This document shows, piece by piece, positions 1 to 8,832 of a DNA stretch of 64,000 bases. Made by a program: the position numbers and the translations under genes. Origin of the DNA: Aurantiochytrium sp. KH105 (lineage: Eukaryota > Sar > Bigyra > Thraustochytrida > Thraustochytriidae); NCBI GenBank assembly GCA_003116975.1, contig BGKB01000136.1, positions 1 through 64,000 on the forward strand, read 5' to 3'. Position 1 is the first letter of the stretch. The number at the start of each line of letters is the position of its first letter. The notes under the pieces were generated by a model that was not told the DNA's origin, did not search any database, and was given only the letters and a program-made list of their open reading frames with translations.

Positions 1-30
1 CTTGTTCTTCTCTTTCCCGCCCAGCTCCAT
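1..30 (-). CDS. Possible 5' end of a minus-strand gene leaving the window
   Basis: Reading leftwards from an ATG at 30-28 (context GTCATGG, with G at +4) there are ten open codons, MELGGKEKNK, before the window edge. No homology can be judged from ten residues. It is listed because the start context is good and the following sequence is charged and protein-like. It could equally be chance. Confidence 0.2.
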   Translation of the reverse strand, partial: MELGGKEKNK

Positions 31-459
31 GACGACGTCGAGTTCCTCGCTACAGACCTGCGAGCGACCGAGCTTGCGAGCGGCGGGTGAGAGCAAGAGG
101 GAGGGCGAGCGGGTGAGCGTTACCGCGAAAAGCGACAGGCATTCGCGGTTTGTCTGCGCGCCGCGGCAGCTTCGCGCCTCGGCGAGAGCGAAAGACACCG
201 GCGTGGTGCGGCGCGTTGCAATTTTCGCGGGTGACCGCTGGATGGACGCTTGCTGAAGGCTTTTCTAAAGTTACCCGTTACGGTCTCAGAATGATGCCCA
301 TTTACTCTGGCAGTTTCGTGACCACCCGCGCACAATTGACCAGTTGCAGTGAGTTTCTACGCCGCCACCAATTGGCTCATGATTTTAACGGACCACCTCC
401 TGTTGGAACGAAACAGTGAGTATAACGGAGAGACTATAGAAAGTTTGCTCTTTTTCCGT
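31..459. other. Intergenic stretch, no gene recognised
   Basis: Between the possible left-edge start and the first plus-strand ORF. It holds several short GC-rich open frames without ATG starts or recognisable domains. It could contain divergent promoters for its two neighbours, but I see no TATA-like or other clear element. Confidence 0.3.
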
Positions 460-1036
460 ATGCAGCGTGCATTTCTGAGCGCGACCACGGTCTTCCTTTT
501 CTTTGGTCTTCTCGATCGACATGCCACAAATAAACAAAAAACAAGAGCCTGTGGAAAGCAAAAGCAAAAGCAATCGCACGCCCCTTCTTTCGGGTTTTCT
601 TCCATCTTATTATCCCTTGATCTATCATAAAAGAATGTCTGAGGCAAGCATCGATAACGTTGGCAAGAGCGAAAGCTGTGGGATCACCACGCAAGTGAAT
701 AGCGAACTTCGTCACCAACGCGTATGTGATGATGGACTTGCTTGCGTGCAGACGCAGAATCTTGGCAAACAATGCCTGTCTGTACAGACAGCAGCTGGAG
801 GGGCATGCGATCCGTTTGTGCATCTCTGCGCAGGCTCCCTCGAGTGCCTTTGCAACGAAGTTGAGGAATTCACTTGCGGCGCTGTGACGCCTTGGAAAGA
901 GAATGGAGCTTACATCAACAACACTGCTTTTCAGACATCTGCCTATCAGATAGACTACGCACTTGTGATTGGCGGTGTCACGCCCATTGTCGCTCATCTG
1001 GGGTATCTAGTATATGAGTTCTACTTGCGGCGCTGA
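460..1036 (+). CDS. Small cysteine-rich protein with C-terminal membrane segment (gene model uncertain)
   Basis: The best-supported part is 635-1036, which opens at an ATG (MSEASIDNVGK). It encodes about ten cysteines in a compact block spaced like an extracellular disulphide module, then a hydrophobic stretch near the C-terminus (YALVIGGVTPIVAHLGYLVY) followed by basic residues, suggesting a single-pass anchor. Upstream, in another frame, an ATG at 460 opens MQRAFLSATTVFLFFGLL, which looks like a signal peptide. A spliced gene joining 460-~600 to the cysteine-rich exon would give a secreted, membrane-anchored protein, but I cannot identify a convincing donor/acceptor pair. I do not recognise the family. 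The short ATG-initiated version alone is also possible. Confidence 0.45.
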
Positions 1037-1569
1037 AGGCATTAGTTACTTCAGAGCAGGTCAGCCAGTCGGAAAAATGCAAGAAGGCGACGATACTCTG
1101 TTGTTGCCTTCCGTGTGAGAGCTCCTCCAGAAGAAGACGTCACCACCTTCTTCTGGAACCCAACCTAGACCAGATCAGCCACCGGGTAAATAACGCAAGG
1201 AAAACGACAAGATTGACCGCTCGCTACCTTGCTGACGAGTATACGAAGAACTGCGCCCCGCGCAGTGCAAACCATCCATTTTTGAGTGTATACGTTGATC
1301 AAATCAGCGAGTCAGCCCGTCGACATGCAAGATGACTCGACATGCTGTTCGCAGGTCCTCATCTGCCCATTGCCGGCGCCATGAACGCGGCGTCTTCGTC
1401 TCGGTCATGCCGCGAGCGGCCTCGAGAGCCTCGCTCACAAGCAGCGCTCGCACACGCAAGGCAATGTCCTCCTCGTGCGGAGCCTCTATATCCTGCATCA
1501 CCTTGCTCACGGGACAGCCCATCCTTCCGCGGAGCGCTCCGGGCGCCGCCGCGACTCTCCTTCCCTCGC

Positions 1570-1625
<56 letters not shown>

Positions 1626-1882
1626 GCGCGCGCGCGCTACAACTCTGATCTCACAGTCAATCACAGCGCAATCTCGCTTCTGGTCATACGAGCCGTTGCA
1701 AAGCAAAACGGTGTGTACTCTACTCATGTGTTTCTCAATTTCTGTTTGATTTTCTTCCATCGATTGATTGAACGAGTGAACGAAAGAGGATTGAGATCAT
1801 TCACCAAAGACTTGGCCGGCTTCGCCCATACAAATGGCCCGCGTCGGCTGGCCATGATCTGCGCTCGCCCTGTGTTTTCAGG
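1037..1882. other. Intergenic region upstream of the ARM-repeat gene
   Basis: No gene is recognised. The stretch carries the CGTG tetranucleotide array listed separately and ends in a pyrimidine-rich tract followed by TTTTCAG directly before the ATG of the next gene. That tract resembles a 3' splice site, so an untranslated or short coding exon may lie in this interval. Confidence 0.4.
1570..1636. repeat. (CGTG)n microsatellite running into a CG dinucleotide tract
   Basis: About fourteen CGTG/TGCG units, then alternating GC. It lies about 250 bp upstream of the ARM-repeat gene. Alternating purine-pyrimidine CG/TG tracts are known to favour Z-DNA; whether this one does is inference. Confidence 0.95.
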
Positions 1883-4800
1883 ATGAGCAGGCTAGCGCAG
1901 CGACGCCTCGCACGGGCGCCGCGTCGCAAGAATCGAAGGAGACTAAGCTCCGCAGAGGACCTCGCAGAAACCTCACAAGAACGCATCGAGGTCATCGCGC
2001 GCCTTGCGCGAATCAGCGCGCTGCGCGGGCTCGCTAGAATATGTGAAATGTGCAAGGCCTCGGGAGGCTCGCATTGTGCTCGCGTTGAAAAGGCAGCCTT
2101 TGCACTCTTGCGTGCCCTCCTTTGTGCGAGCAACAAGCTCGACGAGACGCTCGCAAGTGATCACGACACTGCGCTCCGCTTCCACACGACCTTTGAACAA
2201 TGGTGCGGTGGTCTCGCGGGTCGCGTACAGGACGCGACAGATCGCGTCGATATGGCTGCAAAGGCATCGCCGCTCCATCGCTGCGTGCGCGTTGTGGCTA
2301 TCCGCAAGAACTTAACGCAGGCTGCCTTGGAGATGGAGACACTACTGGCAGAATACACGAACGAATTCTTGCCTTGTCTCGAGGCGAACGAACAACGACG
2401 CGTGAAGCTAGTCCTCGAGTGCGTGCGTGCGCACTATGCAACCTATGAAGTCGAGCGGGACATGCGTGTGAGGGACATGCAAGAGGAGAAACTCGCCCTG
2501 GACATTCGTTCCAAACTGCAAGCCCTCCACAAGATCATTCTCATGCATGGCGAGGAGCTTTGCAAGCAGCATGACGCAGATAGGGCACGCTGCGCCAAGA
2601 TTGGACATCGCATGGACAGTCTCGGCCTCGACCTTGCTGCGCGCCCAGATTCAGTCAAGCTCAAGCCGCTTCCGCACTCCCCGCGTCTCCTTGCGCGCTC
2701 GACCGCAGACATTGACGCCTTTACACATGCCGAGATGGGCCGCTTACGAAGTGTGCCGGACGACCCAAGACTTCGATTTTCACACGTCAACAATCATCGA
2801 TATTTCAAGCATGAACCAGCCCTTCCTGGACTGACAACTGGCATTCTCATGGATGAAGCTGTGGACAAGGAACTTCCCCGGCGCAAGGCGCTCGACGATT
2901 TTCGCAAAACGACTGACTGGGCACTCGCCGATGAGCACAGACTTGCCCTCGAGGCCCTTGCCAAAACTTGCTTTTGCAACACGCAAGAGATCGTCCGGGA
3001 TCTGCAAGCTCTAAATTGTGGCGAGCTTGGGTTTCAGACGCGCCATCTCGGCCACATTGCTCTGCACACGCGCCCTTCCAAGGGCGTTATATTCGCATAT
3101 TTGCACCTCGAAGGATCTCCCGCAAAGTACTTTGTCTCACTCACACACCAACGCGAGGATCGCGGAGATGACAACGCCAATCAGTCAAACGACGCCTTCG
3201 ATCCTTGGGATATCGTCGACGACCCCGACGAAGTAAGACAAGCAACCACTGCCGCCGCGGAACTACAGCGCATGCGACGCGTCATCCGATACACGCTACA
3301 CATTGAGCATTACTCACGGCTTCTCAACGAATCGAATGGAAACAGAGTGATTCGACGACTCAAAGATGTCCGTCCCGGTGACACGATTGCGGTCGATGCT
3401 GCTGCAGACCAGTTGCGGACAAATCTTCGTGTCTTCCTCGCACAGGCCAATGCTCACGAGGTAGCGGACTTACTCGCGCGCCATCTTGCTCACCCCAAAC
3501 TTGTTGCAATTGCCTGCCAAGCGCTCAGCGAGCTCTTGTCCTCGGACGACTTTGCTGGCGCAGCAGACCCCACCCGCAAAGCATTTCTTCATGAGGGCGG
3601 GGTTAACATGCTTCTCAGCGTGGTCGACATTTATCGAAGTGTCGCAAGTGGAGACGACGACAATGCAGACGCAGCGGCGGCGGCCCTTCAGACGCTTCAC
3701 ACGCTCGCGAACTGGCGCGAGGACGCCCTTCGGCAAGAACTTTTGATGCACAAGGCCGTGGCCCGCTGCGCGAGCGCGCTATACGACTTAAACGAGCACC
3801 CACTCGCTCTTCAGCACGCGTGTGGAGTTATTCGCGTCCTCACCGAATCGGAAAGTGGCCGTGAAGCCGTGCTGCGACTTCCAGAGAGCGCTGCATACCT
3901 TTGCGAAGCAATGCTCTCATGCCCTGTTAAGCGCGCTTTCGCGCCTGCGCAGAGACTGGCGTGCGAGTGCGTTGCAAATGCAGTTCTGGAAAATGAAGCC
4001 AATGCCGCTGCACTCGTCGCGGCTCCAAACGATGTTGGTGTACGATTCTTGAGCGAGGTCATCACGCGCGCCCCGGGAAATGTGTCCGTCTATAGATCTG
4101 TGTGTGCTGCGCTAGGGCGCTTGGCGCGCTTCGAGGGTCGCGCACTTCTCCGTTGCAAGGCGATCGCATTGGAAACCGTCATTCACGCCATGCAACGATT
4201 CCTTCACGACGAGCATATACAAGTGCATGGACTTATGACCCTGGCTTATACCGTGCAGCACGCACGGCACCAACGGCAATTCATTCTCTGCAAGGCTCAG
4301 GGCTTTGATCGCATCGCCGCGGTCTTGGATGAGCCTTCTCTGCGCGAAGCGCATTGGCGTGCGGCATATGCACTTTGTGAGCTCGTTCGAGGTCGCGGCC
4401 CTCGTCGTCGATGTTCGCGGCATGTTTTGGAGGCCATGCATCACGACGGCATCGTGGAGCGTCTCGTCGCTCTTGCATGCCCAGCAGCAGCGCGTTCTGC
4501 ATCATCAGACGCGATTCAAGGAAAACCTTTAACGTGCGATCCACGCCTCGTCCTTTGGACGTTCCGATTTCTTCGATACCTTGTCCGATCGTGCACGCGA
4601 GAACACATTATTCGTCCCATGCTTGACGCAGAGCCGCTCGACAGCTCTGCGTCTGAAGGGGAGGGTCAAGAATCGGATGACGAGGCAGAGATTCTCGAGG
4701 CCGGCGGCGACCCGAGCCAGCGTGACACAGCGACGCAAGATATACCTGCACCACCGCCCGAGCCAGAGGTCTGCACGCGAGGCAAAGAAGAAAGCTTGTC

Positions 4801-5608
4801 GAGTTTCCTCAAGCGCCAAGCCATTGCAGACGCCAAGGCCAAAGAACTTCAAGATGCGTATCTCAAAGCGCTCGAGGAGGCCAAATTGCCACCCGCCGAG
4901 CTGCGAGAGGCCTGGCGTACCATGCTCAACATGCTCGGCCCTGACCGCGAGGCGGTCTTTGCACGAGCAGTAAATGCTCTCGCTGCCATCAGCACCAATG
5001 CACCGGCCACGCGCGAAGGCATGCATCTCGTCTATGTTTGGCTCCAGGCCGAGGAAAATGTCCTTGCCGCCTCACCGCCCGAGGTTGCGCGCGCGTTGGC
5101 TTTGCGTTTGAGCTTTGCGCTGCACTCCTGTCGACACGAGGTGACGGTTATTGAGATGCTGACACAGACATTCCATCTCGTGCTTGATCTCGTCGCCGAG
5201 GCGCTCGCTGAGCGCATGCGTCAACAGCGTGAACATGACGCTCTTGTTGCTCAAATGGCGCGCGAGCGTGAGGCTCGAGCGCAAGAGGCCTCATCAGTTT
5301 TTGCAGAAATTTACCGCACGCTTGACGGCCGGGCATCCCTCGACGTCCCGCCGCCGGACCTCCCGCCGCCGCCGGCCTGGGCTGCCGCTTGCCTCGAGGG
5401 GCTCGCTGAGGGCGCCGCGCAGAACCGCCTCGAGACCGCTCGCGTGCGCTTCGCGGCAATCAGTCCCCCACTCGTGGCCTCGCTCGGATGCTTGCAGGTG
5501 ACTGTGCGCCGTCTCTCCGCAAGCGCAGCGCCCGTTTTCACTGGTGTTGCAGCGGTCGCGGCGCCGACATCAACCTCTGCGGAGTCCTTGCGTTCGGGTT
5601 TGCAATAA
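1883..5608 (+). CDS. Large armadillo-repeat-type helical protein, 1,241 aa
   Basis: ATG at 1883 opens an uninterrupted frame. The N-terminal ~290 residues are helical and rich in Arg, Cys and Leu. Residues ~300-500 form a mixed region. Residues ~510-910 are a run of amphipathic helical repeats with the look of armadillo/HEAT units (alternating leucine- and alanine-rich helices, recurrent HACGVIRVL- and ACECVANAVL-type motifs), so a protein-protein interaction scaffold is likely. An acidic disordered segment (~920-970) is followed by charged helices that may form coiled coils (~980-1010 and ~1110-1140), a Pro-rich linker and a low-complexity Ala/Ser tail. The ATG directly follows TTTTCAG, so an upstream exon is possible. 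The last ~30 codons and the stop are duplicated immediately downstream. I do not recognise the specific family and make no functional call beyond a scaffold. Confidence 0.85.
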   Translation: MSRLAQRRLARAPRRKNRRRLSSAEDLAETSQERIEVIARLARISALRGLARICEMCKASGGSHCARVEKAAFALLRALLCASNKLDETLASDHDTALRFHTTFEQWCGGLAGRVQDATDRVDMAAKASPLHRCVRVVAIRKNLTQAALEMETLLAEYTNEFLPCLEANEQRRVKLVLECVRAHYATYEVERDMRVRDMQEEKLALDIRSKLQALHKIILMHGEELCKQHDADRARCAKIGHRMDSLGLDLAARPDSVKLKPLPHSPRLLARSTADIDAFTHAEMGRLRSVPDDPRLRFSHVNNHRYFKHEPALPGLTTGILMDEAVDKELPRRKALDDFRKTTDWALADEHRLALEALAKTCFCNTQEIVRDLQALNCGELGFQTRHLGHIALHTRPSKGVIFAYLHLEGSPAKYFVSLTHQREDRGDDNANQSNDAFDPWDIVDDPDEVRQATTAAAELQRMRRVIRYTLHIEHYSRLLNESNGNRVIRRLKDVRPGDTIAVDAAADQLRTNLRVFLAQANAHEVADLLARHLAHPKLVAIACQALSELLSSDDFAGAADPTRKAFLHEGGVNMLLSVVDIYRSVASGDDDNADAAAAALQTLHTLANWREDALRQELLMHKAVARCASALYDLNEHPLALQHACGVIRVLTESESGREAVLRLPESAAYLCEAMLSCPVKRAFAPAQRLACECVANAVLENEANAAALVAAPNDVGVRFLSEVITRAPGNVSVYRSVCAALGRLARFEGRALLRCKAIALETVIHAMQRFLHDEHIQVHGLMTLAYTVQHARHQRQFILCKAQGFDRIAAVLDEPSLREAHWRAAYALCELVRGRGPRRRCSRHVLEAMHHDGIVERLVALACPAAARSASSDAIQGKPLTCDPRLVLWTFRFLRYLVRSCTREHIIRPMLDAEPLDSSASEGEGQESDDEAEILEAGGDPSQRDTATQDIPAPPPEPEVCTRGKEESLSSFLKRQAIADAKAKELQDAYLKALEEAKLPPAELREAWRTMLNMLGPDREAVFARAVNALAAISTNAPATREGMHLVYVWLQAEENVLAASPPEVARALALRLSFALHSCRHEVTVIEMLTQTFHLVLDLVAEALAERMRQQREHDALVAQMAREREARAQEASSVFAEIYRTLDGRASLDVPPPDLPPPPAWAAACLEGLAEGAAQNRLETARVRFAAISPPLVASLGCLQVTVRRLSASAAPVFTGVAAVAAPTSTSAESLRSGLQ

Positions 5609-5830
5609 TTTTCTTGAGGCCTCAATACTCTGTCACTGTCGTCATTCAAGCCAGAGAAATCTTTGTGCGCTGTCTCTGCGCAAGCGCTGCGCCCGTTTTC
5701 ACTGGCATAGCAGCGGTCGCGGCGCCGGCATCAACCTCTCCGGAATCCTTGCGTTCGGGTTTGCAATGATATTCTTGAGGCCTCAATACACTGTCACTGT
5801 CGTCATTCACAGTCAAGCCAGAAAGACCTT
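5504..5830 (+). repeat. Tandem duplication, 161-bp unit, spanning the stop codon of the ARM-repeat gene
   Basis: Unit 1 is 5504-5664 and unit 2 starts at 5665. By eye there are about 12 mismatches over roughly 140 bp, plus a short insertion near the end of unit 2. Unit 1 contains the final ~35 codons and the TAA stop; unit 2 repeats them with an open frame ending in TGA at the equivalent position. The period is not a multiple of three, so unit 2 is in another frame and is not translated as part of the gene. Confidence 0.9.
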
Positions 5831-6491
5831 GACGCCGCAACTTCTTCGTACGCTCAAAGTTCTTCCGGCTTCACCCGCTTTATTAGAGTTTTTCCAGCCA
5901 AGGCCCAGGCCTGCGCTTGCGCGAGTATTGCGCGTTTCCCCTGCAGCAGCTGCTGTACGATTCGTGAAGGACATCTCGCCGCGCCATTTCTCGGTCATCT
6001 TTTTTGTCGCGCATGGTCCGTACGTCCCAGTAGCGCGCCTGCACGCGCGCGCCCAACCCCGTACTTCGCTCGACTACCTTTCGCACCACTCGTCCAGCTC
6101 TGCGCGTCGTCACCGGCACGCTCTTCAAGCCTCGCTCGATCGGGTTCTGTAAACCTGGGCTGGGCTGAGAAATGCCAATGGAGAATAGAACCCTTTGTAA
6201 ATGAACATCGCTGCGCATTCAAGTGAATCTTTTGGCCCTACAAGTGGAGCGGAGTCTTGGATGGGCTCACTCACATCAGGGTCGCAAATGGATGCGGCAA
6301 GATCGCAACCATCAAGCAAACAACATATACACTGGGCAGAGCGAGCAGGCGGTCGAGACGGAGCGTCGGCTGCGCTCTCGCTTGCCCGGCCTGTCTGCTG
6401 CGGCCTGGACTAGCCCGTCCCCGTACAGCTTAGTCCAAGCCCGTCTGGTGCTCTCCGATCCGGTCCGGGATCAGCTGGCTGGTTTCTTGCG

Positions 6492-6529
<38 letters not shown>

Positions 6530-6536
6530 AAAGAAA
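5609..6536. other. Intergenic region between ARM-repeat gene and MFS gene
   Basis: It contains the second copy of the ARM gene tail (to ~5830), then unassigned sequence, and a GCAA array ending seven bases before the next ATG. It presumably holds the 3' UTR of one gene and the promoter/5' UTR of the next. No further gene is recognised. Confidence 0.5.
6491..6530 (+). repeat. (GCAA)n microsatellite in the MFS gene leader
   Basis: About nine to ten GCAA units, followed by GAAAGAAA and the ATG at 6537. The array must lie in the 5' untranslated region if transcription starts upstream of it. Confidence 0.95.
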
Positions 6537-8246
6537 ATGGGTCTCGACCTGGGAAGCAGGTTCACGACGCTGACGTTCTGCGTCCTGCTCGACTCGATCT
6601 GCGGTCTGCAGTATATTTACGGGACGTTTTCCGTGCCGATCAAGAACCGCTTCCAGCTGAGCCAAACGGTGATCGACAATGGCGGCCTCGCCCAAAACAT
6701 AGGCAACAACTTTGGCATCTTTGCCGGCCCGCTGCTCGACGCTATCGGGCCCAAGCCAGTCATCATTGCGGCTGGCCTTGTCGGCGCCCTGTCATACATG
6801 TCCATGTTCCTCATGTATGGGGAGGAGTGGCCGGTGACGGAGCATCCGTGGATTTTGTATGTCATTCTGTTTTTTGAGGGTCAGTCGCAGATGCTGGCTG
6901 ACATGTCTATCGTCGTCACGGTCTCGCGCCGCTTCCAGGACTCGCGTGGGCTCGCCATCGGGCTCTGTAAGGCATTTCTTGGACTCAGTGGCTCCATAGC
7001 AGAACAAATCCAAGTCACCTTTTTCCCTGCCGATGTGGGCCACGAGGACGACCCAAAGGAGCTCCCTTTTGTGCTCTTTCTCAGTATCTACTTTATGTGC
7101 ATCTGCTTCATCGTCGCCGTCTTTGTGCAAGCTGGCAATCCGGAGGAAGTATTCACGAGCGCGGAGCGTGTCTGCCGCCGTATCAAGGCCGTCAAAGTCA
7201 TCACATCTGCGCTCAAGGTCATGCCTGTACTTCTCGCTCTCCTCTTGGGGTCCATCATTTGGAAATTCAAGCAGGGCGAGGCTTCATCCTCGCGAACCGT
7301 GGAGATCATCTTCTCCGTGTCCATTTTCATTTGCTTTGGCACATTGCTCGCGCTGATTGCGCGCGGCAACGACGGAGATGCCAAAATTATTGTCGCCAGG
7401 GACGAGGGGGAAGGGGAGGCGAGAAACCGCGAGCTCGATCGCGATGAGGCAGCAAATTTCACTCAGGGTGCCAACGAAGCGAACGGGGGTAATGCGCTGA
7501 CTGCGCCTCTGCTGGAAAATGCAGAAGGGGATGCATTGGATGCCTCTGGCGTCGAGGAAACTCACGAAGCGGTTCCTGCCACCGACGTGACTGTATGGAC
7601 CGCGATGCGGGATCCTGCCTTTTGGTTCCACGCAATGGCACTGCTGGTGGGCTGGGGCGCCGCGCTCACGCTGATTAACAATGTGGGTCAGATCTGCCAA
7701 GTGGTTGGTCTCTCGCAGGGCAGCAAGGATCTCGCGCCAAGCCTCATTTCCATTTTCAATTGCATTGGCCGTCTCGGGGCCGGACTTTCGTCCGACGAGC
7801 TCGTGCGCCGAGGCGTTCACCGCCCTGTCGTCTTTGGAGTCTTGGTGACCTTTTTGGGCTTGGTGACCCTCCTGCTAAGCCTCGCGACGCCAATCACTTT
7901 CTATGCTGCGACGGTTCTCGTGGGCCTGACGTACGGCGCTCTCAACGTATTGAGTCCTGCCATCCTCGGGGATCTCTTTGGCGTCGAGAATATTGGCGCA
8001 CTCTACTCGGCAACGATGCTGGCTGTAATTGGCGGTTCTTTTTTCATTGCCAATAAGCTTTTTGCTGTGGTGTACGAGGCTCATGCACAGCGTGATGCTC
8101 ATGGACGCGAATTTTGCGTGGGGGCCTCTTGCATTCAAACTTCCACGCGCGTGACCGCGCTTCTTTGCATCGTCATCGGCACAGTCCACGCCACATTCTT
8201 TTACCGACGCTTTGCTGCCGCGCCTCTTTGTGGAAGCCGACAATAA
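6537..8246 (+). CDS. Nodulin-like/NFD4-type major facilitator transporter, 569 aa
   Basis: This is an integral membrane transporter with two six-helix halves. The N-terminal half starts almost directly in a membrane segment (FTTLTFCVLLDSICGLQYIYG) and carries the nodulin-like pattern YGTFS...LAQNIGNNFG...GPLLD. The cytosolic loop at ~275-345 is acidic and disordered. The second half begins VWTAMRDPAFWFHAMALLVG and includes NNVGQICQ and GRLGAGLSSDELVRR, motifs typical of plant and protist nodulin-like MFS proteins. The family's substrates are mostly unknown (monocarboxylates, iron-related or other small metabolites have been proposed for relatives), so no substrate is assigned. The start codon follows the GCAA array, and the length is normal for the family. 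The gene converges on the SLC12 gene. Confidence 0.9.
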   Translation: MGLDLGSRFTTLTFCVLLDSICGLQYIYGTFSVPIKNRFQLSQTVIDNGGLAQNIGNNFGIFAGPLLDAIGPKPVIIAAGLVGALSYMSMFLMYGEEWPVTEHPWILYVILFFEGQSQMLADMSIVVTVSRRFQDSRGLAIGLCKAFLGLSGSIAEQIQVTFFPADVGHEDDPKELPFVLFLSIYFMCICFIVAVFVQAGNPEEVFTSAERVCRRIKAVKVITSALKVMPVLLALLLGSIIWKFKQGEASSSRTVEIIFSVSIFICFGTLLALIARGNDGDAKIIVARDEGEGEARNRELDRDEAANFTQGANEANGGNALTAPLLENAEGDALDASGVEETHEAVPATDVTVWTAMRDPAFWFHAMALLVGWGAALTLINNVGQICQVVGLSQGSKDLAPSLISIFNCIGRLGAGLSSDELVRRGVHRPVVFGVLVTFLGLVTLLLSLATPITFYAATVLVGLTYGALNVLSPAILGDLFGVENIGALYSATMLAVIGGSFFIANKLFAVVYEAHAQRDAHGREFCVGASCIQTSTRVTALLCIVIGTVHATFFYRRFAAAPLCGSRQ

Positions 8247-8832
8247 TCTTGTCAGCAGCGAACGCGAGAATGCCAGCGGCGGCGGCGGCGATGGCAACGG
8301 CAACGGCAACAGCAAAATTAATGAGGACAGTAACACAAAGGCTCGGCAATCGCGTTCTGCAGCGTTTGCACGTATCATAGGTCAAGTTGAGGGCCTCTCC
8401 CTCCCTTTCTCTTCTCTCTCACTATAAGCAACAATCCTGAACGAATGAATGTATTGACATGACTTTGATTGCTTGGATGATGGACCGGCTTGTCTTTTCA
8501 AGAAGAAAATACCTGAGAATGTCGCGGTCGCTTGCAAAGCCAGCACACACACGGAAGATGACTTTACCAGCAGTTGTGGACCTCGTCGGCCGGTAGCGAA
8601 CGCATCGAGGGCTGGTATTGAACCATCACTGAGCAATCAAAAAACCGAGAAATGTATTGAGAGTGAATGACATTGCAATTGGATTTGATGGAAAAGCTCG
8701 TACACAGGAAAGAAGAATTCTAACCGGCTGACTGCCTCCTGCAGAAAAAGGAATTCAATTGTGCATTGCGTGTGAGTAAAAAAGAGAGAAACGCACGGAG
8801 CGATGGCGGCAAACAAGAGAGAGAACAGGTAA
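8247..8832. other. Convergent 3' region between MFS and SLC12 genes
   Basis: Just after the MFS stop there is a short GGC-rich run and a GGCAAC-like run (about 8276-8312). The rest looks like ordinary 3' UTR sequence for both genes. No ORF with a credible start or domain is seen. Confidence 0.5.

Noticed and set aside
5665-5769. Second copy of the ARM gene tail as an alternative last exon
   Set aside because: The candidate donor at 5498 is phase 0, and the available AG acceptors near 5654 and 5656 do not put the second copy in the tail frame; a simple tandem duplication explains it better.
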